DNA of 64,000 bases from Croceitalea dokdonensis DOKDO 023 (GCF_001306415.1 NZ_LDJX01000006.1:62001-126000); one strand, 5' to 3'; counted from the first letter of the stretch, positions 1-9,372 are shown. Notes: generated by a model from the sequence alone, not told the origin. Made by a program: numbers and translations.

Positions 1-1166
1 CTTAGATTGTGGGAGACGATATTGGTAAATTGCAACAGCCTTTGGTTCTGTTTTTCGGTGACATTCAGTAATCTGCGAAGCCTGTTGTCTGTTTGTTTTA
101 TATTGGTCACATCGGTATTTGCACCGATCAACCGGTATGGTTTTCCGTTTTCGTCCCTAAACACCTTGGCTTCCGCATGGATAATAGCCATGGAACCATC
201 TTTTTTTAAGATACGGAACTCTGTATTAAAGTCCTTCTCACCGTTTATGGCCATGGTCACCTCTTTGGCGGCCCTTTCCTTATCATGGGGGTGTATGGTG
301 CGCTCCCAAGCATCGTAGACAGCATCAAAATCTTCCTTGTCCACACCGTACAATTGATACATTTTATCATCCCAAAACAGCTCATTGTTAATCAAATCAA
401 AATCCCAAACCCCCACATTGGCGCTGTCAATGCCAATTTTTAAGCGTTCACTGAGTGCCTCGTACTTTAAACGTTCCCTTTTTGCCTCATCGATATCTTG
501 AAAAACCCCTGAAAAAGCTATGGTCTTACCGTTGATTTGTTCTGCATGACCAATGGATCGCACCCACTTTTCATTACCTTTTGCCGTGATAATGATCAGC
601 TCCAAATCAAAGGATTTTCCCGTGGCTATACAGTCTGATACCGCCGCTATAATGCGTTCCCTGCTTGTGCCCTCTTTATAAAAATTAATCCCTTTTTCCA
701 GATTGGGCACAAAATCTTGGGCAACCTCGTGTATGCGCTTGGTCATGCTGGACCATACCAAGGTATTGGTAGTGAGATCTACCGTCCAACTGCCTACCTT
801 TGCAATTGTCTTGGCCTGCAAGGCCAGATCGTACCGCGTCTTGGTTTGGGTCACATCCTCAAAGAGAATTTGAATATGGCCGTTCCCATCATTCAGGGGG
901 TGGGCACTGGCCTTGATCCAGCGTTTCCTGCCCGTATCACAAAAAAGGGGCAACGTGGTCTCCAATGGGTCCTTAGCCTTAAGTTTTCCTCCAAAAGCTG
1001 CCATATAATTGGGCAAAAGGTCATTTATCGAGGTTGGTCTTTGTTTACTGTTCCGCTTAAAAAAAGGAGATACAGAGGGAGAAATTGCGCATACATCTCC
1101 CGTTTGGTTTACTGTAATTACAGGAAATGCAATTCCTTCCAAGGTGTTTTCTTGATATGCTTTCAA
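1..1166 (-). CDS. PAS-domain sensor histidine kinase, 3' part cut by window edge
   Basis: A single open minus-strand frame runs from about 1166 to the left edge (at least 388 codons). It reads as three successive PAS-like sensor modules (roughly residues 5-105, 110-235 and 240-360), the last ending in the PAC-type segment RLIGANTDVTNIK, followed by a helix and the phospho-acceptor box FTNIVSHNL, with the presumed histidine near residue 386. The ATPase domain lies outside the window. No ATG is available at the 5' end: an in-frame TAA stands 15 codons upstream of ACATTGAAA, so TTG at 1166 is the only standard start I see. The SHNL H-box is typical of Bacteroidota PAS kinases and is shared with the kinase at 49252-51093. 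The signal sensed is unknown. Confidence 0.8.
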   Translation of the reverse strand, partial: MKAYQENTLEGIAFPVITVNQTGDVCAISPSVSPFFKRNSKQRPTSINDLLPNYMAAFGGKLKAKDPLETTLPLFCDTGRKRWIKASAHPLNDGNGHIQILFEDVTQTKTRYDLALQAKTIAKVGSWTVDLTTNTLVWSSMTKRIHEVAQDFVPNLEKGINFYKEGTSRERIIAAVSDCIATGKSFDLELIIITAKGNEKWVRSIGHAEQINGKTIAFSGVFQDIDEAKRERLKYEALSERLKIGIDSANVGVWDFDLINNELFWDDKMYQLYGVDKEDFDAVYDAWERTIHPHDKERAAKEVTMAINGEKDFNTEFRILKKDGSMAIIHAEAKVFRDENGKPYRLIGANTDVTNIKQTDNRLRRLLNVTEKQNQRLLQFTNIVSHNL

Positions 1167-1432
1167 TGTATCAGTTTTAAAAATAACGTAGGAATTTTCT
1201 TATTATTTTTGAATTGTAGAAATTTATTGTCGTCCTGTCACCAATTTGGGTTAAACTGTAGTTTTTCCGTTTTTAACCTACGTACTGCACCAACCATCAA
1301 TGCAGCGTATTGGCCCTTAGACAACCCTAGAGGCCAATTTGGTCCACAACCTAGGAACAGCAACAAAGCACTATATGATAACGCGCTTTCAATTGGCCAT
1401 AAATTAATATCTTCATCTAAAATACCAACCCG

Positions 1433-1798
1433 ATGAAAATTAGGATAAAAGACAATTCCGTACGCTTTAGATTGACTAAGAGTGAAGTGGCCAAATTTTC
1501 GGAAACGGGCCACATTGAATCCTCCACCTCTTTTGCGTCCAGCACGTTTTACTATGCCTTACAGGGCAAGGCGGACATTGCAGAATTACAGGCAGACTTT
1601 GCCCTTGATCGCATTACCATTTACGTCCCAGAACACCTACAAAAAGAGTGGGCCACCAACACTAAAGTGGGTTACAGCAACCACTTTTCGGCGGAGGGGC
1701 CCAATACCCTTTCCCTCTTGATTGAAAAAGACTTTACCTGTATGGACGCTACCACGGAAGACCAGTCTGATCATTATCCCAATCCAAAACTGGGCTGA
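1433..1798 (+). CDS. small conserved hypothetical protein, DUF7009-like
   Basis: This 121-residue acidic soluble protein has no signal peptide or membrane segment. It begins MKIRIKDNSVRFRLTKSEV and contains the segment VPEHLQKEW near residue 65. The pattern resembles the small flavobacterial DUF7009 proteins; I have no function for it. It is transcribed convergently with the WYL regulator, whose gene ends at 1806, only 7 bp from this stop codon. No terminator hairpin is visible between the two. The ATG at 1433 is the natural start because the conserved-looking frame begins there. Confidence 0.7.
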   Translation: MKIRIKDNSVRFRLTKSEVAKFSETGHIESSTSFASSTFYYALQGKADIAELQADFALDRITIYVPEHLQKEWATNTKVGYSNHFSAEGPNTLSLLIEKDFTCMDATTEDQSDHYPNPKLG

Positions 1799-1805
1799 AG
1801 AGGGA

Positions 1806-2843
1806 CTAGAACACCGTTTCTCTGGGCGGCATCCCCTTTTCATATTTTGTCAATGCCCTTTTAAGCTTAATATACAACCGCTTACGTAGCCGTTTTGGTT
1901 GTAAAACCTCGATAGATTCGCCAAAACCCAATAGCAGCCGCTCCAACTCATAATTTAACTTCACCAATAAGGTAAACTCTGCACTGCCATCTTCCATCTG
2001 TTTAATGAGCCTTTGGGAGTGGTGCAAGGGCTTGGTCAAAACATAAGGGGCATTGGCCCCATCTACCCAAAGCTTTACCACAGTTGCCCTTTGGCGGTTT
2101 ACGGTGACCCCAACCACATCCTTGTAAAAAGTGTCCGGGTCAAAATCCGTTTCTTCATAGGTGGTCCTAAAATCATACTCCACCGCAAATATGCGATCTA
2201 GGGCCAGGTTAAGAATGATTTTGTTCTTATGGTTCCTACCTATTAAAAACCAACGGTTATTAAATTCCTTGAGCAGGTATGGGTGGTATTTTACCACATT
2301 GGGCTTGCTCGCCTTAAAGGATTGGTAGGTAATGTCCAAGACCACATTTTTCTGTATCGCCCTGTAAAGGTCATCCAACCAGTGCAGGCCCTTTAGGTTT
2401 TCATTTTTATCCAAGTGGATGATGGAGCTGCCCTGGGTCTTTTCTGCATACACCTTGTCCTCTAAGCGTTGGATGATGCCTCCTAATTCCGTAAAGAGCG
2501 AAAAATCCTTAAACTGCTTCAACATTTCCACGGTTTCCATAAGTACGTTCATATCATTTTCATTCAGGGGGATATCTGTCATGGAATAATCTTGATGGGC
2601 ATACCGGTAATACTTTTTTTCATATACCTCTATGGGGGCATTGTACCCCAATTTATCACTGCGCATCATTTGTATATCTAGTTGTACCGTTCTTTTGCTC
2701 ACGTTCACATCCCTTCCCTCATACTCATAGAGCGCATCGGAGCAGGCTGCAATGAGGTCTTGCAATGTCCATCTTCTATTGTGGTTCTGTAAGCATTTAT
2801 CTATGGTCTTGTACCGGATCAAGGCATTTTTGTTCAGGGCCAT
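1806..2843 (-). CDS. WYL-domain transcriptional regulator with N-terminal HTH
   Basis: This 345-residue protein has the layout of the YafY/WYL family: an N-terminal helix-turn-helix region (residues 1-75, including WTLQDLIAACSDALYEYEG and VSKRTVQLDIQMM), a linker, and a WYL sensing domain around residues 150-230 (YHPYLLKEFNNRWFLIGRN). WYL domains are known to bind nucleic acid or nucleotide ligands and usually control DNA-damage or phage-response genes. A perfect inverted repeat (2881-2901) lies 37 bp upstream of the ATG and may be its own operator. No obvious target gene adjoins it; the neighbours are a Na/Pi transporter and a small hypothetical protein. Confidence 0.85.
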   Translation of the reverse strand: MALNKNALIRYKTIDKCLQNHNRRWTLQDLIAACSDALYEYEGRDVNVSKRTVQLDIQMMRSDKLGYNAPIEVYEKKYYRYAHQDYSMTDIPLNENDMNVLMETVEMLKQFKDFSLFTELGGIIQRLEDKVYAEKTQGSSIIHLDKNENLKGLHWLDDLYRAIQKNVVLDITYQSFKASKPNVVKYHPYLLKEFNNRWFLIGRNHKNKIILNLALDRIFAVEYDFRTTYEETDFDPDTFYKDVVGVTVNRQRATVVKLWVDGANAPYVLTKPLHHSQRLIKQMEDGSAEFTLLVKLNYELERLLLGFGESIEVLQPKRLRKRLYIKLKRALTKYEKGMPPRETVF

Positions 2844-2880
2844 CGCATCTATTTTTTCTGAAAATAATGATTTCTTTTAA

Positions 2881-2901
2881 CTGCGCAAAAAGATTGCGCA
2901 G
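2881..2901. promoter_or_regulatory. perfect inverted repeat, candidate operator of the WYL regulator
   Basis: The sequence CTGCGCAA-AAAGA-TTGCGCAG is an exact 8-bp inverted repeat with a 5-bp centre. It lies 37 bp upstream of the WYL regulator start, with no T-run, so an operator fits better than a terminator. Autoregulation is inferred from position only. Confidence 0.45.
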
Positions 2902-2959
2902 GCATGGGGCCATCTTTGTATGGAATCATAAAGGAGCCACTTGCCGGGCTTCATGTAGT

Positions 2960-2988
2960 GCCCCGCCGAACACCGGAGTCGGTGGGGC
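2960..2988. repeat. GC-rich imperfect palindrome in an AT-rich intergenic region
   Basis: GCCCCGCCGA and TCGGTGGGGC form a 10-bp stem with one G-T pair around a 9-base loop. The surrounding 120 bases (about 2930-3050) are clearly more GC-rich than the rest of the intergenic region. It could be a REP-like element or the remains of a mobile element. No transposase is visible nearby. Confidence 0.35.
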
Positions 2989-3123
2989 TCGCCAAAAGGA
3001 ACCTCAACCAAAACTAAAGCGCAGTGCCAACGGATTATCATGGGTAATAAATGCGTATGGATAGTTTTACCCTATCATTTTTTCAAACTTTCCTTGTAAA
3101 ATGCTTTATCATTTTTAAAAGCA

Positions 3124-4071
3124 TTAAGCTTTTGTTAGTTTTTCGGGCAACAAATAATCAAGTAATTTTTCTGTCAGATTTACAAATGGAAGAAAGGCAA
3201 GCACACCAACCAAATTAAAAATCATATGGGCATTGGCGATTTGATTGTTAAGGGGTTGCCCTTGGGATACCAACAAGACGAATTGAAGGAAATAATCAAA
3301 GACCAACAAGCCCGTTACGATGGTTATAAAATTGAATAAAAGATGAAAAAGTCCAGCCTTTAAAGATTGTCTAGTGCCCTTTATGGTGGCTATCAACGTA
3401 TCGGAACAGGTGCCCAATTCGGATCCCAGCATAATGGCCAAACCCCCTGCCAACGAGATGAGGTTTTGCTTGCCCAATACGATAGCCATACCTACGGTAG
3501 CACTTGAAGACTGCACAATAAGGGTAATGAGTCCGCCTATAAGTGTACCCTGAATCAGATTTTGGTCAATTCTGGTAATCCACTTTTCAAATAAAGCACT
3601 ATCTCGTAGAGGCAACACTGATTGTTCCATGATAAAGAGTCCAAAAAATAGCATTCCAAAATAGAACAGCGCATTCCCATATTTTTTGATGGTTTCCCTT
3701 TTGGCAAAAAAATCGATACACAATCCTATAATCAGCGGAATTACCGCGTATTTCCCTACATCCAAAGCAATCAATTGGCTGGAAAAGGTAGTGCCGATAT
3801 TGGCCCCCATGATAATACCAATTGCCTGTCTAAAGCGCATTGTACCTGCATTGATAAAAACTATGGCAAGGATGATTACTGCGGATGAGGAGCCCAAAAG
3901 AATTGTGAGTGCCATACCTACAAAAATCGATAGAATAAGGTTTCCAGTGTATTTGGCTATCATCCGTTTGGCCTTTTCAGTTGAAATATCCTCCATCGTC
4001 TTTGAGAGTCGGGATATCGCATAAATGAAGAGCAAAAGACCGCCCAATAAAATAGGGAGTATTTCTATCAT
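3124..4071 (-). CDS. Na+/phosphate cotransporter family membrane protein
   Basis: This 315-residue polytopic membrane protein starts MIEILPILLGGLLLFIYAIS. It has the two inverted serine-rich repeats typical of Na/Pi cotransporters (NptA/PhoU-linked family): GSSSAVIILAIVF near residue 62 and VQSSSATVGMAIVL near residue 187. These motifs form the substrate and sodium site in the family. It lacks the C-terminal PhoU-like domain that many bacterial members carry, so this is the short form. It is probably monocistronic: 280 bp separate it from the WYL gene and 269 bp from the stress-protein gene. Its expected role is sodium-driven phosphate transport across the inner membrane. Confidence 0.85.
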   Translation of the reverse strand: MIEILPILLGGLLLFIYAISRLSKTMEDISTEKAKRMIAKYTGNLILSIFVGMALTILLGSSSAVIILAIVFINAGTMRFRQAIGIIMGANIGTTFSSQLIALDVGKYAVIPLIIGLCIDFFAKRETIKKYGNALFYFGMLFFGLFIMEQSVLPLRDSALFEKWITRIDQNLIQGTLIGGLITLIVQSSSATVGMAIVLGKQNLISLAGGLAIMLGSELGTCSDTLIATIKGTRQSLKAGLFHLLFNFITIVTGLLVFDYFLQFVLLVSQGQPLNNQIANAHMIFNLVGVLAFLPFVNLTEKLLDYLLPEKLTKA

Positions 4072-4256
4072 TAAAAAAGCTTGTTTTCAAAGGTGAACTG
4101 CACCTGCCATAAAATTAGTTCAGCAGGAATCCAAGCCCTACTAAGAAAACGCTAGCAAATGGTTAATTTTTTGTTTTCATCATCACGACCATTATTGATT
4201 TTGCAATGATTACAAATAAGATAATAACCAATCTTTCCTAAAAACAATTCCAATCT

Positions 4257-4337
4257 TTATGTTTTGCTGTCCCCTTGGTCCTTGAGGTATTTATTTATCC
4301 AAGCTGCAAGCCTAATGGGTTTATATTGATTCTTCAC
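4257..4337 (-). CDS. possible 26-residue small ORF behind the usp gene
   Basis: Directly after the stop of the stress-protein gene the same frame reads TGA-TAG-GTG and then stays open for 26 codons to TAA. The peptide is KNQYKPIRLAAWINKYLKDQ followed by GDSKT, a basic amphipathic composition. It could be a translationally coupled small protein or a decayed C-terminal extension of the usp gene. The evidence is only the open frame, its composition and its position. Confidence 0.25.
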   Translation of the reverse strand: MKNQYKPIRLAAWINKYLKDQGDSKT

Positions 4338-4340
4338 CTA

Positions 4341-5177
4341 TCAAAAAACCAGCATCGGGGTGTTGGTGTGGTATACCATCCTTTTTGTGAGGCTCTTGCC
4401 AAAAAGCCGCTCAAAGAACCCAAGTTTACGAGCTACCATGGCCAATAGGTCGGCCTCGGACTCTTTCAACAACACCTCCAGACGCTCGGCAACATCAGAG
4501 GCTTGTAAAAATGTAAAGTCGATGTTTTTATACCCCGTGCTTTTAAAGATTCCTTCCTTTAAACGGTTCATTTTAGTTTCGTAAACAGCTTTGTCAAAGT
4601 CGTTATCCGCAATATGCACCACTTCAATAAAAGCTTTAAAGTGTTTTGCCATTTCTACCACAAATTCAAGATTTTTGACATCATCTGCTTTATAATCCGC
4701 CGCGAAGATGATTTTCTTAATGGTCTTATATACGGCCATCTCAGGTATGGCAAGTGTCGGATACCTACAATTCTTGATTACTTTGTAGGTTTCGCTGCCT
4801 AGAATCTTATTTTCGGTAGCATTGGCCCCCTGTGTACCCATAACCACCATACTGGGTTTTTGTTCACCAACATAATTGGTAAGCCAAGAAAACCTATCCG
4901 CTTTTAGGATGTCATAAACACAAGAAACATCACGGTCAAGAATTTCTTTTTTTCGTGACCTTAACCTTTGCTCGGTTTTTAGCTCCAGGCGTTCCAATTC
5001 CTGCATCACCCTAATGGGGTTTTCGTCATATTGTATGGTTTCCTCTGTATCTAGAAAGTGTACCGTTCTTATGCTACACTGCAAAGCCTTGGCCATTGCC
5101 ACGGCATAATCAAGGGCATTCTCCGCACAAACGGAGAAGTCTGTAGGATAAATTATGGTTTTTTGTCTTGCTTTCAT
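4341..5177 (-). CDS. universal stress protein, tandem UspA domains
   Basis: This 278-residue protein has two UspA domains. The first (1-145) begins KTIIYPTDFSVCAENALDYA and contains a G-2X-G-9X-GS nucleotide-binding type signature (GTQGANATENKILGSETYKV). The second (about 150-278) begins KKIIFAADYKADD and lacks a clean copy of that signature. Proteins of this type bind ATP or act as stress-linked regulators in the cytoplasm. The gene is the last full-length member of the minus-strand operon usp-sdhC-sdhA-sdhB-usp, 21 bp after the iron-sulfur subunit gene, so it should be co-expressed with the succinate/fumarate enzyme. Confidence 0.88.
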   Translation of the reverse strand: MKARQKTIIYPTDFSVCAENALDYAVAMAKALQCSIRTVHFLDTEETIQYDENPIRVMQELERLELKTEQRLRSRKKEILDRDVSCVYDILKADRFSWLTNYVGEQKPSMVVMGTQGANATENKILGSETYKVIKNCRYPTLAIPEMAVYKTIKKIIFAADYKADDVKNLEFVVEMAKHFKAFIEVVHIADNDFDKAVYETKMNRLKEGIFKSTGYKNIDFTFLQASDVAERLEVLLKESEADLLAMVARKLGFFERLFGKSLTKRMVYHTNTPMLVF

Positions 5178-5198
5178 CTTAAGTTAATTTAAAATATC

Positions 5199-5945
5199 TT
5201 ACAAATTGTGCCATTTGGCCATCGCCCTACGGGCGTTCATTTCGGCAATATTGGTGATGGAGATGCCTTCTGGACATTCCACTTCACAGGCACCGGTGAA
5301 CGTACAGCTTCCAAATCCCTCCAACTCCATTTGGCGGCTCATTTCCAAAACCCGTCTATGGGCCTCCTGTTTTCCTTGGGGAAGGCTGTTCATATGATTG
5401 ATCTTGGCTGCGGTAAACAATGCTGCCGATGCATTCTTACAGCTGGCCACACAAGCCCCGCAACCAATACAAGCGGCGGCATCCATGGCCTTGTCCGCTA
5501 CGTCCTTCCCCACCAAAATGGCATTTGCCTCGGGAGCCGTTCCCGTTTTTGCGGAGATATAGCCCCCCTGTTCCATGATGTTGTCCAAGGCAGAACGGTC
5601 TACCACCAAATCCTTGATGACCGGAAAGGCTTTGGCGCGCCAGGGCTCTACCACAATGGTTTGCCCATCCGTAAAACTGCGCATGTGCAACTGACAAGTG
5701 GTTATGTTATCAAGGGGGCCATGGGCCCGTCCATTAATGAATACCCCACACTGGCCGCAGATACCCTCCCTACAATCGTACTCATAGGCGATGGTCTTTT
5801 GGTTTTGACCTACCAGAATTTCGTTAAGATGATCTAAAGCCTCCAAAAAGGACATGTCATCCGTAAGTCCGTCCACCTCATAAGATTGAAAACCTCCGTT
5901 GCTCTTGGCATTTTCTTGTCTCCATATTTTGAAAGTGACCTTCAT
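5199..5945 (-). CDS. sdhB: succinate dehydrogenase/fumarate reductase iron-sulfur subunit
   Basis: This 248-residue electron-transfer subunit passes electrons between the flavoprotein and the membrane quinone site. The N-terminal plant-type ferredoxin domain has CREGICGQCGVF with a downstream Cys in ITTC, giving the 2Fe-2S ligands. The C-terminal domain carries CIGCGACVASCKNA and CTFTGACEVECPEG for the 4Fe-4S and 3Fe-4S centres. It lies 24 bp after the flavoprotein gene. The family cannot be split into succinate dehydrogenase and fumarate reductase by sequence reading alone; the flanking stress genes make a low-oxygen role plausible. Confidence 0.95.
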   Translation of the reverse strand: MKVTFKIWRQENAKSNGGFQSYEVDGLTDDMSFLEALDHLNEILVGQNQKTIAYEYDCREGICGQCGVFINGRAHGPLDNITTCQLHMRSFTDGQTIVVEPWRAKAFPVIKDLVVDRSALDNIMEQGGYISAKTGTAPEANAILVGKDVADKAMDAAACIGCGACVASCKNASAALFTAAKINHMNSLPQGKQEAHRRVLEMSRQMELEGFGSCTFTGACEVECPEGISITNIAEMNARRAMAKWHNL

Positions 5946-5969
5946 AATATCATCTTAACTTTTACTATT

Positions 5970-7883
5970 CTATTTATAACTGCGCACCGTGGGTTGCACA
6001 TTTGCAAACTCCAGGGTTTCTTTGTGAAGTTTGAAATTACCGTTGTGATATTCCCATGCGGACACATAGGAATACTTCTCATCATGGCGAAGGGCTTCGC
6101 CGTCGCTAGTCTGGTGTTCCTCCCTAAAATGTGCCCCACAGGACTCCTCACGCTCTAGGGCATCGGTGCACATTAACAGCCCTAATTCGATGAAATCGGC
6201 CAAGCGCAGGGCTTTTTCCAGTTCAGTGTTCATTTCATGGTGTCCACCAGTTACGTTTACTTCCTTCCAAAAAGCATCCTTGATTTTCTGTATTTGCGAG
6301 ATGGCTTTCTCCAATCCTTCTTTATTTCTACTCATGGTACATTCTTGCCACATGACCTTGCCCAGTTCCCTATGAAAATGGTCCACCGTTTTATCGCCTT
6401 TGATGAAAAGCAGCTTGTTAATTTGTGCTGCCACTTCCTTTTCCACTTTTTCAAATTCCGGATGTTCCGTCGTTGGGTGGTCTTCCTTCAAGGCATTGGC
6501 CAGATAGTTATTGATGGTGTTGGGCAGTACAAAATAACCATCAATACTGGCTTGTAGCAATGAATTGGCCCCCAAGCGATTGGCTCCGTGGTCGGAAAAG
6601 TTGCATTCGCCTATGGCATATAAGCCCGGAATGGTGGTCATCAATTCATAATCTACCCATAGCCCGCCCATGGAAAAGTGGGCAGCCGGGGAAATCTGCA
6701 TGGGCTCTTCATAGGCATCTACCCCGGTAATCTTTTTGTACATCTTAAATAGATTGCCATAACGGTCCTTTATAATTTCAATACCGAAACGTTCTATGGC
6801 GTGTTTAAAGTCCAGGTACACGGCATTTTTTAATCGGCCCACCCCATAACCGGCATCAATACGTTCCTTTGCTGCCCGAGAAGCGATATCCCGAGGAGCG
6901 AGATTGCCAAAACTGGGGTAACGGCGTTCCAAATAATAATCGCGTTCCTCTTCGGGAATAGCGTTGGCGTTTCGGTCATCATCTTTCTTTTTGGGCACCC
7001 AAATCCGGCCATCATTACGCAAGGATTCCGACATTAAGGTGAGTTTGGACTGTGCTTCACTGGTCTGTGGTAAAGCTGTGGGGTGTATCTGTGTAAAGCT
7101 CGGTGCGGCAAAAAAGGCACCCCGTTTATGGGCCTTCCAAATAGCACTGCCGTTGCAGCCAATGGCCAAGGTGGATAGTCGAAAAACCCTAGAATAGCCG
7201 CCAGTTGCCAGCACTACGGCATCAGCGGCAAAACGCTTTAATTCGCCTGTTGTCAAATCGCGAACGACAATACCTTTGGCCTTTCCTTCAATGACCACTA
7301 AATCCAACATTTCGTGGCGAGGGAACATCTGTACTTTTTTGGCCCGCTTCATCTTATACAATTGGGAATATGCGGCCAATAACAACTGTTGTCCGGTCTG
7401 CCCGCGGGCATAAAAGGTGCGTTGTACATGTACGCCCCCAAAACTACGATTGACGAGCACGCCACCATACTCACGGGCAAAGGGCACGCCCTGCTGCACG
7501 TAATGGTCTATTAAAGGTGCCGAGAGTTCCGCAAGGCGATACACATTGGCTTCCCGTGAACGGAAATCACCTCCCTTGAGCGTATCATAAAACATTCTCC
7601 ATACACTGTCGCCATCGTGCTGATAGTTCTTTGCTGCATTGATACCCCCTTGTGCGGCCACGGAATGTGCCCTGCGGGCAGAGTCCTGGTAGCAAAAACA
7701 TTTCACATCATAGCCCAGTTCCGCAAGGGTAGCTGCGGCCCCTGCTCCGGCCAAGCCGGAACCCACCACGATAACATTTAATTTTTTCTTATTGGCAGGA
7801 TTGATCAATTGCGATGTAATTTGATAGTTACGCCATTTGTTTTCCAAGGGCCCATTGGGAATTTTTGCGTACAACACCATCAT
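5970..7883 (-). CDS. sdhA: succinate dehydrogenase/fumarate reductase flavoprotein subunit
   Basis: This 637-residue catalytic subunit interconverts succinate and fumarate. The FAD dinucleotide fold is [20 protein letters not shown] near residue 37, the segment that carries the covalent flavin-linking histidine in this family is [13 protein letters not shown], and the active-site regions [12 protein letters not shown] and [14 protein letters not shown] are intact. [17 protein letters not shown] and [19 protein letters not shown] are the usual C-terminal FAD contacts. Its length and motifs match the Bacteroidota and epsilon-proteobacterial type that pairs with a single b-type cytochrome subunit. 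It starts 4 bp after the cytochrome subunit gene. Confidence 0.95.
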   Translation of the reverse strand: MMVLYAKIPNGPLENKWRNYQITSQLINPANKKKLNVIVVGSGLAGAGAAATLAELGYDVKCFCYQDSARRAHSVAAQGGINAAKNYQHDGDSVWRMFYDTLKGGDFRSREANVYRLAELSAPLIDHYVQQGVPFAREYGGVLVNRSFGGVHVQRTFYARGQTGQQLLLAAYSQLYKMKRAKKVQMFPRHEMLDLVVIEGKAKGIVVRDLTTGELKRFAADAVVLATGGYSRVFRLSTLAIGCNGSAIWKAHKRGAFFAAPSFTQIHPTALPQTSEAQSKLTLMSESLRNDGRIWVPKKKDDDRNANAIPEEERDYYLERRYPSFGNLAPRDIASRAAKERIDAGYGVGRLKNAVYLDFKHAIERFGIEIIKDRYGNLFKMYKKITGVDAYEEPMQISPAAHFSMGGLWVDYELMTTIPGLYAIGECNFSDHGANRLGANSLLQASIDGYFVLPNTINNYLANALKEDHPTTEHPEFEKVEKEVAAQINKLLFIKGDKTVDHFHRELGKVMWQECTMSRNKEGLEKAISQIQKIKDAFWKEVNVTGGHHEMNTELEKALRLADFIELGLLMCTDALEREESCGAHFREEHQTSDGEALRHDEKYSYVSAWEYHNGNFKLHKETLEFANVQPTVRSYK

Positions 7884-7887
7884 TCCA

Positions 7888-8541
7888 TTATTTAAGGTAA
7901 ACCATTAGGGGTATGATGCCAAAACCAATGGACATCATGCCCGCATAGGCCAAGGAAATCTTGGCGAGGATGTTTAACCCTTTTTTATGGTAAAAGCCCA
8001 GGGTCATAAAAGCACTTTTAAATCCGTGGTGAAGATGCAATCCCAACGGAACCATCAAAACGGTATAGAAAAAAACATAGTAGCTATTTTGAAAAAGGCT
8101 GTAGGTCACCTCATAGACATCTACATGGCCGTTGTCATCCAGGCGCACCCCTTCACCTAGGCCCAATTTAATACGGGCCCAAAAATTGGCCAAATGAACT
8201 ACAAGGAACAGCAAGATGGCAACCCCTAACAAGCCCATATTTTGTGAAGCCCAACTACTGTTTTGCCTAAGCTTGTTCTCTAGGTATTTTTTTGGTTTTG
8301 CCCTTCGGTTTTTGAAGGTTATCTGTATAGCGTAAATAACATGTAGGATGATGGAGAGGTACAAAACATAGGCCACGATCTTGATCAAAAAACTTTCCCT
8401 AAGGGTTGTTGCGTAAGCATTGTACAATCCCCGAGCAGTCTCTTGGGGCAGCAATAAAATGATATTCGCCGAAAGGTGCACGATCAAAAAGATGCAGAGG
8501 AAGAGTCCCGTTAGTGCAATAATGGATTTTCTGAGAAACAT
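7888..8541 (-). CDS. sdhC: succinate dehydrogenase/fumarate reductase cytochrome b subunit
   Basis: This 217-residue membrane protein has about five transmembrane segments and begins [20 protein letters not shown]. Histidines in [28 protein letters not shown] and [11 protein letters not shown] are candidate haem b ligands. This is the single-subunit (B558-type) diheme anchor that binds menaquinol or menaquinone. Its ATG follows the stop codon of the upstream usp gene with no gap, which implies translational coupling. Confidence 0.9.
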   Translation of the reverse strand: MFLRKSIIALTGLFLCIFLIVHLSANIILLLPQETARGLYNAYATTLRESFLIKIVAYVLYLSIILHVIYAIQITFKNRRAKPKKYLENKLRQNSSWASQNMGLLGVAILLFLVVHLANFWARIKLGLGEGVRLDDNGHVDVYEVTYSLFQNSYYVFFYTVLMVPLGLHLHHGFKSAFMTLGFYHKKGLNILAKISLAYAGMMSIGFGIIPLMVYLK

Positions 8542-9339
8542 CTAATCATGGAGTATGAGTAAAGGCACAAGGCTGTCAAAAGTCTGTTTTAGGGTAACAC
8601 TGCCATCCAATAGGCGCTCCAACATCCCTTTTTTCTCGCGAACCATACAAAGCAACCCAGAATAATCCTTCATCAGATAATCGTTCAAATCTTTGTGGAT
8701 ATTTCCAGAACCAAAGGTATACTCTACCGACGGGTTTAGATCCTCTATACCAATAAGGGAGGTTTCTATCTTCTTGGCTTTCCCTTGTGCTACGTGCAGC
8801 ACCTTTATTTTGCTCTTGTGCAAAGTGGCAATCTTGCGCAGGGGTGCCACTATTTTGGGGTCTGAAAGGAGTTTGTCGCCCACTGCGTATACAATTTGGT
8901 CAAGTTTGCGAAAATGATGGTTCCCAGGAACTACGATAATAGGGGTTGAAGATTTTGAGACTACGCCTCCGGCCACACTGCCCATAAAGACTTCTTTTAG
9001 TCCACTCGCCCCTTTGGTGCCCATTACGATGAAATTAAATCCTCCTTCCTTGGCAAGGCTTACAATGGTGGCAACGGCGGACCCTTTAACGAGTTTTGTA
9101 TGTAATACCACATCGGGAAAATCCTCCTTGCTCGCTTTTAAGAGGTTGTTCATTTTTTCTTTGGCGTCCTTAAGCAAAACACCATCAATATTTTTCATGA
9201 GAAGGGCGCCAGAAGATTGCACTCCATAGGTGTGAAGAAGTGTAATCTCCATGGGAGAACCTGCAAAAAGCTGGGCAGCGTACCGTAACGCATTGGCCGA
9301 AGTATCTGAGAAATCTACGGGAACAAGAACTTTATCCAT
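8542..9339 (-). CDS. universal stress protein, tandem UspA domains, first gene of the sdh operon
   Basis: This 265-residue cytoplasmic protein begins MDKVLVPVDFSDTSANALRY. The first domain ends with a canonical ATP-binding signature, GTKGASGLKEVFMGSVAGGV (G-2X-G-9X-GS), at about residues 110-130. The second domain (150-265) is degenerate. The stop codon abuts the cytochrome b start, so this stress protein leads the operon. A 15-bp palindrome (9358-9372) sits about 18 bp upstream of the ATG. The promoter region lacks a clear TAnnTTTG box, so control by an accessory regulator or alternative sigma factor is possible. Confidence 0.9.
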   Translation of the reverse strand: MDKVLVPVDFSDTSANALRYAAQLFAGSPMEITLLHTYGVQSSGALLMKNIDGVLLKDAKEKMNNLLKASKEDFPDVVLHTKLVKGSAVATIVSLAKEGGFNFIVMGTKGASGLKEVFMGSVAGGVVSKSSTPIIVVPGNHHFRKLDQIVYAVGDKLLSDPKIVAPLRKIATLHKSKIKVLHVAQGKAKKIETSLIGIEDLNPSVEYTFGSGNIHKDLNDYLMKDYSGLLCMVREKKGMLERLLDGSVTLKQTFDSLVPLLILHD

Positions 9340-9357
9340 TTTCTTTTAATTTGGCTC

Positions 9358-9372
9358 GAACAATGATTGTTC
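9358..9372. promoter_or_regulatory. 15-bp palindrome upstream of the usp-sdh operon
   Basis: GAACAAT-G-ATTGTTC is a perfect 7-bp inverted repeat around one base, 18 bp upstream of the first gene of the minus-strand operon. Its position and symmetry fit a dimeric regulator site. The regulator is unknown. Confidence 0.35.

Noticed and set aside
717-1436. Plus-strand open frame of 239 codons
   Set aside because: It lies mostly opposite the PAS kinase, whose translation shows clear PAS and H-box motifs. The plus-strand product has low complexity and no recognisable features.
5208-5837. Plus-strand open frame of 209 codons
   Set aside because: It is antisense to the iron-sulfur subunit gene with its intact cysteine clusters and is explained by codon bias of that gene.
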